A stretch of DNA of 64,000 nucleotides from Flavobacteriales bacterium (GTDB lineage: Bacteria > Bacteroidota > Bacteroidia > Flavobacteriales_F > PHOS-HE28). The notes below the pieces were generated by a model. It was not told the DNA's origin. It saw only the letters and a program-made list of their open reading frames with translations, and did not search any database. Below, piece by piece: positions 1 to 7,920 of the stretch (its first letter is position 1; each line of letters begins with the position of its first letter). The position numbers and the translations under genes are program-made. The stretch covers positions 1 through 64,000 of the forward strand of contig JADJDP010000022.1 of the NCBI GenBank assembly GCA_016702645.1, in the 5' to 3' direction.

Positions 1-217
1 GCGCGAACTCCTTGATGTCGGCACCCGCAACGAAGGCCTTCGCTCCACTACCGGTGATGATGAGCACACGCACGCTCTTGTCGGCGTCGGCTGCGCTCAG
101 GGCTTGGTCCAGCTCGGCGATGGTGGCGCGGTTGAGCGCGTTGAGCTGATCCGGACGATTGATGGTGATGGTGCGGACGCCATCAGCATCGTTCACCAAC
201 AGGTTCATGTAGGACAT
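1..217 (-). CDS. Enoyl-CoA hydratase/isomerase, N-terminal part (runs off the window)
   Basis: Only the first 72 codons are present; the rest lies before base 1. The protein begins MSYMNLLV. It has the crotonase-family opening: a short beta hairpin with INRPDQLNALN at residues 19-29, then AFVAGADIKE at 61-70, the segment that carries one oxyanion-hole backbone NH. Crotonases of this kind hydrate trans-2-enoyl-CoA in fatty-acid beta-oxidation, but some members are isomerases or other acyl-CoA enzymes, and the acid/base Glu region is not visible here. The ATG at 217 is the only sensible start. The gene lies on the same strand as, and downstream of, the sensor kinase gene. A pair of inverted 26-base repeat units sits in the gap between them. 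The family call is firm; the exact reaction is not determinable. Confidence 0.85.
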   Translation of the reverse strand, partial: MSYMNLLVNDADGVRTITINRPDQLNALNRATIAELDQALSAADADKSVRVLIITGSGAKAFVAGADIKEFA

Positions 218-227
218 GGTGGTAGTT

Positions 228-254
228 GTCGCCCTGAGCTTGTCGAAGGGTGAC
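228..254 (+). repeat. Dispersed palindromic repeat, copy 1
   Basis: GTCGCCCTGAGC then TTGTCGAAGGGTGAC. The ends form an imperfect inverted repeat (GTCnCCCT/AGGGnGAC). It lies between the hydratase start and the sensor kinase stop, with copy 2 in the opposite orientation 53 bases away. No T-tract follows on either strand. Confidence 0.75.
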
Positions 255-307
255 GTGCGACAGGGTTCGGCCAAAAGTACCGGTGAACGCGGATACGCTC
301 TCTCGAT

Positions 308-333
308 GTCCTCTTCGGCAGGCTCAGGGTGAC
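308..333 (-). repeat. Dispersed palindromic repeat, copy 2 (supplies the kinase stop codon)
   Basis: On the minus strand it reads GTCACCCTGAGCC then TGCCGAAGAGGAC. The TGA inside GTCACCCTGAG is the stop codon of the sensor kinase gene (324-326), so the element overlaps the coding end. It is inverted relative to copy 1. Confidence 0.75.
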
Positions 334-3300
334 AATTCACGATACAACGGCAGGGAGACAATGAAGGTCGTCCCTTCACCAACCCGCGTCTCGAATCGGA
401 CGCTACCGTGCGCCTGCTCCACCATGCGCTTCACCATCGCGAGCCCCAAGCCCATTCCGCTGCTCTTCGTGGTGAAACTCGGCTCGAAGATGTGCCCTTG
501 CACTTCTTCGGGGATACCCGTGCCGTTGTCGCGCACCTCGACCACGGCGAGCTCCTTTTCCTGCCGCAATACCACTTCGATCCTTCCTCTGCGATCCGCG
601 GGTATGGCTTGGAGGGCGTTCTTCAGCAGGTTGTTGAACACGCGCAGGAGATGTTCACGGTCGGCCCTTACCATCAAGGGAGCGGATGCCTGCAGGACGA
701 TGTCTGCGTTCGGTTCACCGGCGAGCAGAGCCACCGAACTACGGGCCACCTCGTTCAGGTCGAGCACGGTTTCATGCGCGGCGCTCATCTGCGCAAAGCG
801 CGAGAAGTCACCGGCCACGCGGCTCAGCGCATCGATCTGCTCCACCATGCTCGTGCTGAAGCGGTCCAACTTCTCTTTCGCGTCCGCTGCTTGTGGATCC
901 CAAGAGCGCTGGAAGTGCTGGATGCCGAGCTTCATCGGCGTGAGCGGGTTCTTGATCTCGTGCGCCACCTGGCGCGCCATTTCCTTCCATGCGCTTTCGC
1001 GTTCGCTTTGGGCCAACTTCTCCGCGCTCTCGCGCAGTTCGTCCACCTTGCGGTTGTAAACGGCCACCAGTTCACCCACTTCGTCCTTTCCGCGATAACG
1101 GATCGGCTCGTTCGCATGTTGCAACGCCACCCCTGCAAGCGAACGCTTCAATAGGTCCAGCGGTCGCGTGGTCCAATTGCTGATGAAGACCGCGAGCAAC
1201 ACACTGAGTGCGGACAGGAGCACGAAGAGGTTCACCACGGCCACGAGCAGCTCCGACCGCTCTTCTTCTTGCTGCACTTGGTCGGCGAAACGCGGCAGTG
1301 CGATGTGCGCCAGCACAGTCCCGGTTCGATCCAGGAGTGGAACGTACGCAGTGCGATACGCTGCCTTGCCCACGCTCTCCTCGTGCACGAAGGCGCTTTT
1401 GCCCTCGATCGCGATGCGTGCATACGCCGTCGGATCCATGCGCGGGCCGAGCAGCCCGCTGGTGAACATCTGCGGGCGGGAGGATGCGAGCAGGCGACCA
1501 TCCGTTGCGTACACGGTGATGTCGGTGAAAAAGGTGTTGCCGACCTGGCCAAGGAGATGCTCGAGGTACGCGGTGTTCGCTTCCCCGACGATACGCTCAT
1601 CGCCGAGACGACGCTGCAACTCCAATTGGACCGACCGAGCCTTCTCCAAACTGGCGGTTTCCGCCCGCTGCGTGAACTGCCTTGTGAGCAAACGCTGGGA
1701 TCCGATGCCGAAGAAGACGAGACCCGTGATCGCGAAGAGCACCAACGCCGCGCGCACTTTGGTGCCGATACCGAGCGAGGGGACCGACCTTGTGATCAAC
1801 GCCTGTGCAGTGAGTGTGAGCAGCGCGAGCAGGCCGAAAAAGGTGAAGAGATAACTGAAGGTCGTTGCCTTGTCGATGAGCCCCCGATGCGGAAGACCCA
1901 GCACCATGATCGTACTGCCGCCTACCGCTTTGGCCAGATAATCGAAGCCTTCCGCGGTGTACCAGCTTTCTCCTTCGTCGTTGAGGCTGCGAGCCCAGCG
2001 CTGAGGTTGCGGAGCACGATCGCTCCGGTCCATGAGCATGCCATTGGCGTAGCGCGCCCGCACATAGCGTTCGGCCCGTCGCGCAACGTCATCATCGCCT
2101 GCGAGGAGTAGTTCGGGGAACCCAAGTCCTTGTGAGAGGGATCGCGGTTGCGCTTCGATGATGAGTTGTGCAGGTGCGAGGCTGTCGGTCGGCATCACCG
2201 CGATACGCGCGTGGTAGAAGAGGTCACCGCCGGACCGCTCGTCGATGAAGAGGTCCGGCATATCGCTCACACCGGAGGGGAATATGGTCGTGCCGTCTCC
2301 GAAGCTGCGCGGGGGCTCCAGGTCGGTGGCGCAGCGCACATCGCCCTGCGGACCGAAGCCGAAGAGCCGAATGTCATAACGATCCCAGTAGCCGCTGAAA
2401 TAGGGTTGGCGGACGATGGCCTCGAGTTCTCCGGGAAGACATACCGAGGGGCCCGTCAGCAGCCGATAGATCGCGCTGTCGCGGCGCAACGCCGGAGCTT
2501 CCGCTCGGAAGAGCTGTTCCACCACGGGGTCTTCACGACCAGCAAGCCGTTCCGCGAGCACCACACGTTCGCGTTGTTCGCGGTTGTGCATGTACTTGGT
2601 GAGGATGTGCGTGCTCGTTCCCGCGAGCAAGCCGATGACGACAACACCGTAGAGGAAGGTGAACGTGCGTTGACGAGCGAACGCGAACACGATGAACACG
2701 GGTGCCGGCCAGAGGAAGAGCACTGTATCGACGATGCCGAACCAGTGGTGAGCGACGACGGAGAGGACCAAGGAAGCCGACGCCGCGACGACGGCCGGGC
2801 GCATGTGCGTGGACGGAACCACGAGATCCACCACGACAGAAGCAACGAGGCACCATGCTCCGAGCAACAAGGCGATTGCGAAGAGCGAAGCAACCCCGAA
2901 CGCACCAATACCCTGCACGTGGTAGAGGTCGAGATCGATGCTGCTGTCGTTCACGAGACCGATGCACAAGTGTGTGATCCATGCCGCATGGAGAAGCACG
3001 GCCCCTGAAGCGAGGAAAACGACCCCGGGGGATGACAGGGGCGGCAGATAGCGCAGCGCATTGCGCAGGAAGGCACCACCGACCACGAGCAGGATCGCGT
3101 TGATCAGCAGATCTCCGAGCGAAGGGAACATCGCAGAGGTGGCGTAGATGGCCGGATCGAACAAGGGCCATCGATCGAAGGGTGCCGTGGAACCCCATGT
3201 GAGCGACGCCCAGCGCAACAGGAACAAGCACCCGGCGAAAAGGACCGCACCCAGAAGGACATTTCCAGCGCGGACCATGCGCAGGCAGGCCATCCACAAC

Positions 3301-3956
3301 GCGGTGATCAGCAAGATCGCAGTGAGTGCGAGCAGGGCCATGCGCCAAAGCAGCCAATCGCCCATTTCGATCGCGCCTTCGTTCCATGCGAGCCGGAACA
3401 GAGCCGTGCCGTCCACGCCCATTATCACCGGGCCGATCCCACCCGTTGGTTCCGCGCGCAAGCCGGAAGACACGTGGATCGACCGATGGAAATGGGGCTC
3501 GAGATAGCGGTTCACGACCTCGGGAGAATCCCAGACGGATCGCAGTGCGTGGACCTTCAATGATCCGACCCCGACCTGTGCGTGCAAAAGGATGTTGTTC
3601 CCGATCGTGACGTGCGAAGCGCCCATCCCGATCAGTGTCTCGGGTGCGAACGGCACCCCACCGGACCATGCCACAAGACTGTCGTTCACGAACGCGTGGA
3701 GGGTGACACCACTGCGCTGTTCCACTTCCTCCAACACGCTCGAATTGGCGCGCATCCATTCGGAAGCGCCCGCGCTGCTGATCTCTTGTGCCTCTTTCTC
3801 CGCGAAGGCGAGCAGATCCGCTTGGAGTTCGATCACCTTCGCTTGCAAGCCGACCGCTTCGTCCACGAGCAGGTGATCGGAGTCGGGTTCGGTGGTGAGG
3901 AGCGCCCCGGCCGCGCACAAAGCGGCAAGCAAGAGGAAGAGCAGGGGGCGGGACAT
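324..3956 (-). CDS. Large polytopic NtrY-like sensor histidine kinase
   Basis: About 1,210 residues. I start at 3956 (MSRPLLFLLL), which gives a clean N-terminal membrane segment; an upstream ATG at 3986 would add ten polar residues. After a periplasmic-like region of about 180 residues come many hydrophobic segments (about residues 205-460), a second soluble sensor region, and two more membrane segments near 720-770. A third soluble region (about 790-910), another membrane segment, and a HAMP-like linker around 940-980 follow. The catalytic core is textbook: HEIKNPLTP with the phospho-acceptor His near residue 1000, an N box (NNLLKNALQ), and G boxes DNGTGIP and GMGLGLAMV. NtrY-type kinases have this arrangement. 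No response regulator is adjacent, so its partner is unknown. It follows atpG by 50 bases and may be co-transcribed with the ATP synthase genes. The stop codon is provided by a dispersed repeat. Confidence 0.9.
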   Translation of the reverse strand: MSRPLLFLLLAALCAAGALLTTEPDSDHLLVDEAVGLQAKVIELQADLLAFAEKEAQEISSAGASEWMRANSSVLEEVEQRSGVTLHAFVNDSLVAWSGGVPFAPETLIGMGASHVTIGNNILLHAQVGVGSLKVHALRSVWDSPEVVNRYLEPHFHRSIHVSSGLRAEPTGGIGPVIMGVDGTALFRLAWNEGAIEMGDWLLWRMALLALTAILLITALWMACLRMVRAGNVLLGAVLFAGCLFLLRWASLTWGSTAPFDRWPLFDPAIYATSAMFPSLGDLLINAILLVVGGAFLRNALRYLPPLSSPGVVFLASGAVLLHAAWITHLCIGLVNDSSIDLDLYHVQGIGAFGVASLFAIALLLGAWCLVASVVVDLVVPSTHMRPAVVAASASLVLSVVAHHWFGIVDTVLFLWPAPVFIVFAFARQRTFTFLYGVVVIGLLAGTSTHILTKYMHNREQRERVVLAERLAGREDPVVEQLFRAEAPALRRDSAIYRLLTGPSVCLPGELEAIVRQPYFSGYWDRYDIRLFGFGPQGDVRCATDLEPPRSFGDGTTIFPSGVSDMPDLFIDERSGGDLFYHARIAVMPTDSLAPAQLIIEAQPRSLSQGLGFPELLLAGDDDVARRAERYVRARYANGMLMDRSDRAPQPQRWARSLNDEGESWYTAEGFDYLAKAVGGSTIMVLGLPHRGLIDKATTFSYLFTFFGLLALLTLTAQALITRSVPSLGIGTKVRAALVLFAITGLVFFGIGSQRLLTRQFTQRAETASLEKARSVQLELQRRLGDERIVGEANTAYLEHLLGQVGNTFFTDITVYATDGRLLASSRPQMFTSGLLGPRMDPTAYARIAIEGKSAFVHEESVGKAAYRTAYVPLLDRTGTVLAHIALPRFADQVQQEEERSELLVAVVNLFVLLSALSVLLAVFISNWTTRPLDLLKRSLAGVALQHANEPIRYRGKDEVGELVAVYNRKVDELRESAEKLAQSERESAWKEMARQVAHEIKNPLTPMKLGIQHFQRSWDPQAADAKEKLDRFSTSMVEQIDALSRVAGDFSRFAQMSAAHETVLDLNEVARSSVALLAGEPNADIVLQASAPLMVRADREHLLRVFNNLLKNALQAIPADRRGRIEVVLRQEKELAVVEVRDNGTGIPEEVQGHIFEPSFTTKSSGMGLGLAMVKRMVEQAHGSVRFETRVGEGTTFIVSLPLYRELSP

Positions 3957-4006
3957 GGCGCGCGCTTGCCGCAAGCGATGCGCCAAAGTACGCGAGGGGA
4001 CGGGGC

Positions 4007-4885
4007 TTAGCCCTTCAGGGCTTCCGCACCGCCCACGATCTCCAGGATCTCGCCGGTGATGGCCGCCTGACGCGCTTTGTTGTAGGACAGCTTCAGCTCT
4101 TTCAGAAGGCTGTCGGCGTTGTCGGTGGCCTTGTGCATGGCGGTCATGCGAGCGCCGTGCTCACTGGCGAAACTGTCCAGCAGGGCCTTGTAGAGTTGGA
4201 TCTTCAGGCTCTTGGGAACGATCTCCTCCACGATGGTGGCGCGATCGGGTTCCATGATATGGTCCGTTTTGGAGGCGGAACCGGCTTTCTTCTCGGCAGG
4301 AAGCACCGGGAGGTATTGCTCCTCGGTGGTGATCTGCATGGCGGCGTTCTTGAACTTGTTGTAGAAGAGTACCACGCGATCGTAGTTGCCCTCTGCGAAC
4401 TGCTTCATGATGAGCTCCGCCACCGGGGCGACCGCATCGAAGTTCAATCCATCGAACAACTTGGAGAGGTCGGTTGGCAGGTTCGCATCCAACAGGCCGC
4501 CACGACGATAAAGGTCCATGGCCTTTTTGCCGATGGGCATGACAGCCACTTCCTGCCCGTTCGCCTTGGCGTCCGAGATGGCCTTGCGCACCAGGCGGAA
4601 CACCTGTGTGTTGAAGGCACCTGCGAGACCCCGGTTGCTCACAATGGGTACGAGGAGCACTTTCTTCACCGGGCGCTGAGCACTGTACTTGCCCTCGTTG
4701 CTATCCAGCGAAGCGCTCACGTTGCTGAGGATGCTCTGCAGCTTCTCGGCATAAGGACGCATGCGAACGATGGCATCCTGGGCACGACGCAACTTGGCCG
4801 CGCTCACCATTTTCATGGCCGCGGTGATCTGCTTGGTGCTGTTCACCGAGACGATCCGTCCGCGTACCTCTTTCAGGTTGGCCAT
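4007..4885 (-). CDS. atpG: F1F0 ATP synthase gamma subunit
   Basis: 292 residues, the normal length for the central rotor stalk. The N-terminal helix contains ITAAMKMVSAAKLRRAQ at about 20-36, and the C-terminus has the matching helix with NADSLLKELKLSYNKARQA and ITGEILEIVGGA, the coiled-coil pair that turns inside the alpha3beta3 hexamer. The middle carries the conserved SNRGLAGAFN stretch. It is the last ATP synthase gene of the run, 18 bases after atpA, and the beta and epsilon genes do not follow it; the next gene downstream is the sensor kinase. The identification is secure. Confidence 0.98.
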   Translation of the reverse strand: MANLKEVRGRIVSVNSTKQITAAMKMVSAAKLRRAQDAIVRMRPYAEKLQSILSNVSASLDSNEGKYSAQRPVKKVLLVPIVSNRGLAGAFNTQVFRLVRKAISDAKANGQEVAVMPIGKKAMDLYRRGGLLDANLPTDLSKLFDGLNFDAVAPVAELIMKQFAEGNYDRVVLFYNKFKNAAMQITTEEQYLPVLPAEKKAGSASKTDHIMEPDRATIVEEIVPKSLKIQLYKALLDSFASEHGARMTAMHKATDNADSLLKELKLSYNKARQAAITGEILEIVGGAEALKG

Positions 4886-4903
4886 TGCGCTGCTCCGATG
4901 GAC

Positions 4904-6484
4904 TTAGTTGTGCAGGCTCTTCACCAGGTCGGCGGCCACGGCTTCGAGTGTGCTCGTGATCTGGTCGTTGTAGTCGCCCTTCTTCAGCGAAGCGAGCACA
5001 TCAGCGTGCTTGTTGCGGAGAACGGTCAGGAACTCGTTCTCGAACTGCTTGATGTTCTTCACGGGAACCTTCGTGAGCAGGCCGCGCGTACCGCAATAGA
5101 GGATGGCGATCTGTTCCTCCACACGCATGGGGCTGTTCTGCCCTTGCTTCATGATCTCCACGTTGCGCGCTCCTTTGTCCAACACCGCTTTCGTTGCGGC
5201 ATCGAGGTCGCTGCCGAACTTGCTGAAGGCTTCGAGTTCGCGGTAGGCAGCTTGGTCCAGCTTCAGTGTACCCGCCACCTTCTTCATGCTCTTGATCTGC
5301 GCGTTACCTCCCACGCGGCTCACACTGATACCCACGTTGATCGCAGGTCGCACACCGCTGAGGAAGAGATTGCTCTCCAGGAAGATCTGTCCATCGGTGA
5401 TGGAGATCACGTTCGTGGGGATGTACGCGGACACGTCACCGGCCTGCGTCTCGATGATGGGCAATGCGGTGAGCGAACCACCACCCTTCACTTTGCCTTT
5501 CAGCGAAGCGGGTTGGTCGTTCATCTGCGCGGCAACACCATCGTCGGCGATGATCTTCGCGGCACGCTCCAGCAGGCGGCTGTGCAGATAGAACACGTCA
5601 CCGGGGTATGCCTCACGGCCGGGAGGACGACGCAGCAGCAGTGATACCTCACGGTAAGCCACGGCTTGCTTGGAGAGGTCGTCGAACACGATCAGCGCAG
5701 GACGACCGGTATCGCGGAAGTATTCGCCGATAGCGGCACCGGTGAACGGCGCGTAGAACTGCATGGGCGCAGGGTCGCTGGCGTTGGAGGCCACCACCGT
5801 GGTGTAGGCCATGGCGCCTGCTTCTTCCAGCACCTTCACGGTACCGGCAACGGTGGAGCCCTTCTGGCCGATGGCCACGTAGATGCAGTAAACGGGTTTG
5901 CCGGCCTCGAAGAACTCCTTCTGGTTGATGATGGTGTCGATGGCCACCGTGCTCTTGCCGGTCTGGCGGTCACCGATGATGAGCTCGCGCTGGCCGCGGC
6001 CGATCGGGATCATGGCATCAACGGCCTTGATACCTGTTTGAAGCGGCTCCTTCACCGGCTCGCGATAGATCACACCGGGCGCTTTGCGCTCCAGGGGCAT
6101 TTCGAACAACTCACCGCCAAGGGGGCCTTTGCCATCGATCGGTTCGCCAAGGGTGTTCACCACACGGCCCACCATGCCTTCGCCGGTCTTGATGCTTGCG
6201 ATACGCTTGGTGCGCTTCACGGTATCGCCTTCCTTGATCCCAACGGAAGGGCCGAGCAACACGACACCTACGTTGTCCTCCTCCAGGTTCAACACGATCC
6301 CGCGCAGGCCGCTGGCGAACTCCACGAGCTCGCCGCTCTGCACACTGTTCAACCCGTAGATGCGGGCGATACCATCACCCACTTGGAGCACGGTGCCGAC
6401 CTCTTCGAGCTCGGCCTCGCTGCGGAAACCGGCGAGTTCTTGTTTGAGGATCGCTGTTACTTCAGCGGGGTTCACTTCGGCCAT
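4904..6484 (-). CDS. atpA: F1F0 ATP synthase alpha subunit
   Basis: 526 residues. The P-loop GDRQTGKST lies near residue 172, preceded by the family motif MIPIGRGQRELIIG. The signature ALIVFDDLSKQAVAYR is near 265-280, followed by LLLRRPPGREAYPGDVFYLHSRLLERA. PAINVGISVSRVGG near 365-378 contains the arginine finger. The N-terminal DELSEYL-like element seen in many alpha subunits is replaced by AEVNPAEVTAILKQELAGF. Alpha subunits bind nucleotide without hydrolysing it and alternate with beta in the F1 head. The gene lies between atpH (12 bases upstream) and atpG (18 bases downstream). It is full length with no anomaly. Confidence 0.99.
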   Translation of the reverse strand: MAEVNPAEVTAILKQELAGFRSEAELEEVGTVLQVGDGIARIYGLNSVQSGELVEFASGLRGIVLNLEEDNVGVVLLGPSVGIKEGDTVKRTKRIASIKTGEGMVGRVVNTLGEPIDGKGPLGGELFEMPLERKAPGVIYREPVKEPLQTGIKAVDAMIPIGRGQRELIIGDRQTGKSTVAIDTIINQKEFFEAGKPVYCIYVAIGQKGSTVAGTVKVLEEAGAMAYTTVVASNASDPAPMQFYAPFTGAAIGEYFRDTGRPALIVFDDLSKQAVAYREVSLLLRRPPGREAYPGDVFYLHSRLLERAAKIIADDGVAAQMNDQPASLKGKVKGGGSLTALPIIETQAGDVSAYIPTNVISITDGQIFLESNLFLSGVRPAINVGISVSRVGGNAQIKSMKKVAGTLKLDQAAYRELEAFSKFGSDLDAATKAVLDKGARNVEIMKQGQNSPMRVEEQIAILYCGTRGLLTKVPVKNIKQFENEFLTVLRNKHADVLASLKKGDYNDQITSTLEAVAADLVKSLHN

Positions 6485-6496
6485 GGCGGGAAGTCG

Positions 6497-7057
6497 TTAG
6501 ATCGAGGGGATGTACGGGTTCTTGGAGAATTCGCGACGCAGATCGGCAAGGCGGCGGCTCACGCTACCGTCGTACTGTTCGTCGCCGATGCGGATGGTGA
6601 CGCCTCCGATCAGGTTCGCGTCCACTTTTTCCACCAATTCGATGGATTTTCCAGGATGCTGCTTTTCAGCAAGGGCGCGCACCTTGATGCGGGTGCTCTC
6701 GTTGAGCGGAACGGCCGAGGTGACCTGGGCCACAACGATGTTCTTGTGGACCTTGTAGAGTTCGCTGAAGGCGGCGGCCACATCGGGAAGCAGGCGCTCG
6801 CGGCCCTTGCGCACCAGAATGCCCATGAAGGTGGCGGTGAGCTGGCCGATCTTGCCTGCGAAGACACGGTCCAGGATCTTGTCCTTCTTGTCGGCCTTCA
6901 CCACCGGACTGTTCAGCAGCACGATCAGTTCACGGTTGCCGAAGCAAGTTGTGGCCACCAAGCGCATGTCCTCATGCACACCGGCGAGCACACCCTTCTC
7001 TTGGGCGAGCTCCATCAGTGAGCGGGCGTAGCGGTAGGCGACCGGGGCGATGATCAT
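6497..7057 (-). CDS. atpH: F1F0 ATP synthase delta subunit
   Basis: 186 residues, typical length. The N-terminal domain starts VAYRYARSLMELAQEKG, the usual delta/OSCP opening, and includes LLNSPVVKADKKDKILD. The C-terminal part has LIGGVTIRIGDEQYDGSVSRRLADLRREF, the conserved beta element and terminal helix. Delta links the F1 crown to the peripheral b stalk. Its ATG overlaps the atpF stop by four bases (ATGA), which suggests translational coupling. It is followed 12 bases later by atpA. Confidence 0.97.
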   Translation of the reverse strand: MIIAPVAYRYARSLMELAQEKGVLAGVHEDMRLVATTCFGNRELIVLLNSPVVKADKKDKILDRVFAGKIGQLTATFMGILVRKGRERLLPDVAAAFSELYKVHKNIVVAQVTSAVPLNESTRIKVRALAEKQHPGKSIELVEKVDANLIGGVTIRIGDEQYDGSVSRRLADLRREFSKNPYIPSI

Positions 7058-7554
7058 GACTTGCGCAGCTCGGCTTCGGCCATCACCTTGTCAACGAGGC
7101 CCTGTTGTGCAACGCTCACATCGAGCTTGTCCTTGAGGATGCGCTCAGCGACCATGATGCTCAACTCGGCCACCTGGTTCTTCATCTCCGTGATGGCGGC
7201 GTTCTTCTCGTTCTGGATATCGGTGCGAGCGCGGCTCAGCAACGCATCCGCTTCGGTCTTCGCCTTGGCCTTCGCCCCGGCGATCTCCTTGTCGCGGATG
7301 TCGCGCGCGTCCTTCAACAACAGTTCACGCTCCTCGCGGGCTTGTTGCATGATGGATTCATTGTTCGCCGCCATCCTCGCCATGTCCTCGCGCATTTTCT
7401 TCGCTTCGTTCAGCGCGTCCTCGATGGAGGATTCACGCTGCTTCACGCTGCTGAGGATCGGCTTCCAGGCGTACTTGGCCAAAAGCCAAACGACAATACC
7501 GAACGAGAGGCACATCCAAAAGAGGAGGCCGAGGTCGGGGGTGACGAGATCCAT
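7054..7554 (-). CDS. atpF: F1F0 ATP synthase b subunit
   Basis: 166 residues. One N-terminal membrane helix (about 8-28, DLGLLFWMCLSFGIVVWLL) is followed by a long charged helix of heptad-like Ala, Glu, Lys and Arg, as expected for the peripheral stator stalk. The end, ELSIMVAERILKDKLD, matches the delta-contacting region of b subunits. It lies 76 bases downstream of atpE and overlaps atpH by four bases. Two copies would normally form the stalk; no b-prime paralogue is seen here. Confidence 0.97.
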   Translation of the reverse strand: MDLVTPDLGLLFWMCLSFGIVVWLLAKYAWKPILSSVKQRESSIEDALNEAKKMREDMARMAANNESIMQQAREERELLLKDARDIRDKEIAGAKAKAKTEADALLSRARTDIQNEKNAAITEMKNQVAELSIMVAERILKDKLDVSVAQQGLVDKVMAEAELRKS

Positions 7555-7630
7555 GGGTGTTGCGGATTGTTATCGATGACCACAGGACGCGGATGCGACC
7601 TGTGCGACAGCTTCCTTCCGGAGGCGTGTC

Positions 7631-7891
7631 CTAGAGACCCACGATGAAGCCGAGAGCCACAGCACCCAGCGCCACACCCTCAACGAGAGCGGCTGCAAGG
7701 ATCATGTTGCTCACGATATCACCTTTCGCCTCGGGCTGGCGGGCGATGCTTTCCAGCGCGCTGCCACCGATGCGGCCTACGCCGAGGCCGGCGCCTACGG
7801 CAGCGAGACCGGCACCGATAACGGCACCTGCTTTTGCAACGGCCATGCTGGCATCAGGAGCGGCTTGGAGAAGGAAATTGAGGATGGTCAT
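7631..7891 (-). CDS. atpE: F1F0 ATP synthase c subunit (ring proteolipid)
   Basis: 86 residues beginning MTILNFLLQ. Two membrane helices form a hairpin: helix 1 is glycine-rich (GAVIGAGLAAVGAGLGVGRIG), the polar loop is ARQPEAKGD, and helix 2 carries the ion-binding Glu in AAALVEGVALGAV. Gly follows the Glu rather than Ser or Thr, and I see no extra Gln in helix 1, so proton rather than sodium coupling is likely; this is inferred from motifs only. The stop codon is TAG, which bears on the in-frame TAG codons elsewhere in the window. The longer open frame that continues upstream is not used, because atpB ends at 7921. Confidence 0.97.
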   Translation of the reverse strand: MTILNFLLQAAPDASMAVAKAGAVIGAGLAAVGAGLGVGRIGGSALESIARQPEAKGDIVSNMILAAALVEGVALGAVALGFIVGL

Positions 7892-7920
7892 CGAATGATG
7901 TATTGAGTGGTTGTCGTTGA

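Noticed and set aside
4133..7021. Long open frames on the plus strand opposite atpG, atpA and atpH
   Set aside because: They are mirror frames of strongly coding, GC-rich genes. Their products are His/Val/Leu-rich with no family features.
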